Position numbers and translations under genes: made by a program. Under the pieces are notes generated by a model that was not told the origin of the DNA, ran no database searches, and worked only from the letters and a program-made list of their open reading frames with translations. A stretch of DNA of 7,506 nt from Chthoniobacterales bacterium. GTDB taxonomy: Bacteria > Verrucomicrobiota > Verrucomicrobiia > Chthoniobacterales > UBA10450. The DNA lies in NCBI GenBank assembly GCA_025980625.1, contig JAICXG010000139.1, positions 1 to 7,506 of the forward strand, given 5' to 3'. Shown here one piece after another: positions 5,965-7,506 of this stretch (positions are counted from its first letter, which is position 1; the number at the start of each line of letters is the position of its first letter).

Positions 5965-7454
5965 TGCGGTTTACTCGTTAGGGCAAGGGCCTGCATGATG
6001 GCGCGCGCTTTGTTGACGGTTTCGTCAAACTCACGGCCGGGATCGGAATCGGCCACGATGCCGGCGCCAGCCTGAAAGAAAGCCTTACCGTTGCAGAGCA
6101 CGACCGAGCGCAGAACGATGCAGGAATCGACGTTGCCATCGAATCCGAAGTAGCCGACCGCGCCCGCGTAACAGCCGCGGCGCGTTTTCTCCAGCTCGGC
6201 AATGATCTGCATCGCCCGGATTTTCGGCGCGCCCGAAACCGTCCCGGCGGGAAAGGTTGCCCTAACGAGATCAAAGCCATCGCAACCCTGACGAAGCCGG
6301 CCGCTCACATTGGAAACCATGTGCATGACATGGCTGTAGCGTTCGATGTTCATGAACTCGCTCACCTGGACCGAGCCAAATTCCGCGATGCGCCCGAGGT
6401 CGTTGCGCGCCAGGTCCAGCAGCATGATGTGCTCGGCGCGCTCTTTCGGATCCGCCAGCAGTTCGCGCGCGTTTGCTTCGTCCTCGCTTGCGCTCGTGCT
6501 CCGCGGCCGCGTTCCCGCGATCGGCCGAATCTCAGCCATCTCGCCCGAGAGGCGCACGTGCATTTCCGGCGAACTGCCAACCAGCGCGAACTCGTCGCCG
6601 AAGCTGAGGCAAAACATGTAGGGCGACGGATTGATGAAACGCAGAGAGCGATAGAGATCGAGCGGCGCGCCTTCGAAATCGGCGGTGAAGCGTTGCGAAA
6701 GAACCACCTGGAAAATGTCACCGGCGCGAATGTATTCCTTCGCTCGCTCGACAAGCTTTTCGAAATCTTCGCGCTCGAAGTTGCTGCGCGCGGGCACGGT
6801 CGAGGATTTGCCTAACGAAATGAAAGGAAGGTCGAGCGGTTGCGCGAGCCGGCTCCGAATTGCTTCAATCGATTCGACCGCTCGGGCATAAACTTCGCGC
6901 GGTGTGCCGTCTTCGAGAAAGGCGTTCACGACAATTTTCAGACTGCGCCGCCGATGATCGAAGATGAGCAGGCGGCTCGTGATCAGGAAAATCATTTCCG
7001 GGAGTTGCAGTTCGTCGCGCGCGGGAATTGGCACGGTCGGTTCAAAAAAGCGGACCGAGTCGTAGCTGAGAAATCCAACCGCGCCGCCGGCGAAACGCGG
7101 CAACTCGGGACGCGAGACGACCTGATAATGCCCTAACAAGCGGCGCACTTCGTCCAATGGATCGGTGTTCGTTTCGAAGCACCGCTCAACATTATTCTCG
7201 ACGACGCGAAGGGTGCGCTTGCAGCTTCGAATGATCGTGCGCGGCTCCGTCCCGACAAATGAGAAGCGGCCGGAGACATCGTTCTTCTCCGTCGATTCGA
7301 AAAGAAAACTGCATCCGCCACGCGCGATCTTTTTGAATGCGGAGACCGGTGTCTCTGTGTCGGCCACGAATTCCGCTACGACCGACACGACATTTCCCTG
7401 CTGCGCGAGCGAAACGAATTCGTCGAAAGTCGGACTGATCGGCGCGCTCGTCAT
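5961..7454 (-). CDS. trpE: Anthranilate synthase component I
   Basis: This 497-residue protein makes anthranilate from chorismate, using ammonia supplied by the TrpG glutaminase subunit. The N-terminal domain (about 10-165) contains FLFES (50-54), equivalent to the LLES element that binds feedback tryptophan. NPSPYMF (275-281), the other half of that pocket, is intact, so allosteric inhibition by tryptophan is likely. The chorismate-binding domain (about 225-485) has GDIFQVVLSQRF, VGSSPEM, PIAGTRPR (311-318), HIMLLDLARNDLGR (342-355), FPAGTVSGAPKIRAM (401-415) and GAGIVADSDP (463-472) with the magnesium glutamates following. The closely related PabB and isochorismate synthases are less likely inside a trp run. 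I prefer ATG 7454. An in-frame TTG at 7463 would add three residues and overlap the upstream stop as TTGA. No clear ribosome-binding site precedes either. Confidence 0.96.
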   Translation of the reverse strand: MTSAPISPTFDEFVSLAQQGNVVSVVAEFVADTETPVSAFKKIARGGCSFLFESTEKNDVSGRFSFVGTEPRTIIRSCKRTLRVVENNVERCFETNTDPLDEVRRLLGHYQVVSRPELPRFAGGAVGFLSYDSVRFFEPTVPIPARDELQLPEMIFLITSRLLIFDHRRRSLKIVVNAFLEDGTPREVYARAVESIEAIRSRLAQPLDLPFISLGKSSTVPARSNFEREDFEKLVERAKEYIRAGDIFQVVLSQRFTADFEGAPLDLYRSLRFINPSPYMFCLSFGDEFALVGSSPEMHVRLSGEMAEIRPIAGTRPRSTSASEDEANARELLADPKERAEHIMLLDLARNDLGRIAEFGSVQVSEFMNIERYSHVMHMVSNVSGRLRQGCDGFDLVRATFPAGTVSGAPKIRAMQIIAELEKTRRGCYAGAVGYFGFDGNVDSCIVLRSVVLCNGKAFFQAGAGIVADSDPGREFDETVNKARAIMQALALTSKPQ

Positions 7455-7459
7455 GGCAT

Positions 7460-7506
7460 TCAAAGCGCGAGAAAATTCGCGAGGATTTTCTTGCCGGCCG
7501 GGGTCA
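7460..7506 (-). CDS. trpG: C-terminal end of probable anthranilate synthase component II (partial)
   Basis: Only the last 14 codons are inside the window, reading TPAGKKILANFLAL and then TGA at 7462-7460. This resembles the conserved tail of TrpG/PabA glutamine amidotransferases, where a catalytic FHPES segment is followed by a few residues such as ILT, then a G-K-x-L-x-N-F-L stretch and the end of the protein. The two bases before the first full codon are TG, compatible with the Leu, Val or Met common there. TrpG would supply ammonia from glutamine to TrpE, and no other trpG is visible between trpE and trpA. The stop lies 5 bases before the preferred trpE ATG. The call rests on a very short stretch plus context. 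Confidence 0.62.
   Translation of the reverse strand, partial: TPAGKKILANFLAL

Larger units (their letters stand above)
343..6818. repeat. Dispersed octamer TCGTTAGG / CCTAACGA (10 copies)
   Basis: Copies as TCGTTAGG on the + strand start at 343, 886, 2667, 4067, 5070 and 5975. Copies as CCTAACGA start at 402, 595, 6261 and 6811. Two further sites share only the hexamer CCTAAC (2891 and 7132). Seven of the ten octamers extend to TCGTTAGGC/GCCTAACGA. All are inside coding genes. They are read as CTA-ACG (five copies), TTA-GG (three), CCT-AAC (one) and GTT-AGG (one), so protein sequence alone does not explain them. The function is unknown. The span given runs from the first to the last octamer, not over a continuous element. 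Confidence 0.6.

Noticed and set aside
5467..6075. A 202-codon open frame on the + strand opposite trpD and trpE
   Set aside because: It is a low-complexity, arginine- and alanine-rich antisense shadow typical of GC-rich DNA, with no motif of its own.
343..7137. GTTAGGC/GCCTAAC words resembling integron attC core sites
   Set aside because: They match the GTTRRRY core form, but they are spread singly inside conserved genes, without paired inner boxes, hairpin spacing or cassette-like genes, so attC sites are not supported.

Overview
This is a GC-rich, densely coded bacterial window holding two amino-acid biosynthesis blocks that converge on a tRNA gene. From left to right on the + strand there is a 58-base near-perfect palindrome (65-122), then threonine synthase thrC (127-1293). 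On the - strand, read from the right edge, there is the very end of a probable trpG (7506-7460), then trpE, trpD, trpC, trpF, trpB and trpA in one unbroken run (7454 to 1448), and finally tRNA-Ala(UGC) (1382-1310). The tRNA lies between the 3' ends of trpA and thrC and has a plausible promoter of its own. There is no gene-free stretch over 300 bases.

The six trp genes cover the whole route from chorismate to tryptophan. TrpE, with the glutaminase TrpG, makes anthranilate. TrpD adds the phosphoribosyl group from PRPP, TrpF isomerises the product, and TrpC closes the indole ring to give indole-3-glycerol phosphate. TrpA releases indole and TrpB condenses it with serine. All five junctions from trpE to trpA are the same 4-base ATGA overlap, in which the stop TGA of one gene shares bases with the start ATG of the next. 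The trpG/trpE junction offers the same geometry with a TTG start (TTGA). The run therefore looks like one transcript translated by coupling or re-initiation, which fits the weak ribosome-binding sites before most starts. The promoter and any attenuator lie beyond the right edge. TrpE keeps residues known in the family to bind tryptophan for feedback inhibition.

The signals least explained by the genes are three. The first is an octamer, TCGTTAGG/CCTAACGA, present ten times (about 0.2 expected by chance at 60% GC), in mixed orientation and in several reading frames. The second is the palindrome ending 4 bases before the thrC start. The third is an unusual pair of active-site motif variants in TrpD (GTGTS in place of GTGGD, KHGAR in place of KHGNR).

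The host cannot be fixed from the sequence. The GC-rich coding, the full-length separate trp genes and the two-CxxC threonine synthase would suit a Verrucomicrobiota- or Acidobacteriota-like soil bacterium, but that is a guess. The window is mostly ordinary core metabolism, with no mobile element gene, CRISPR array or phage gene.
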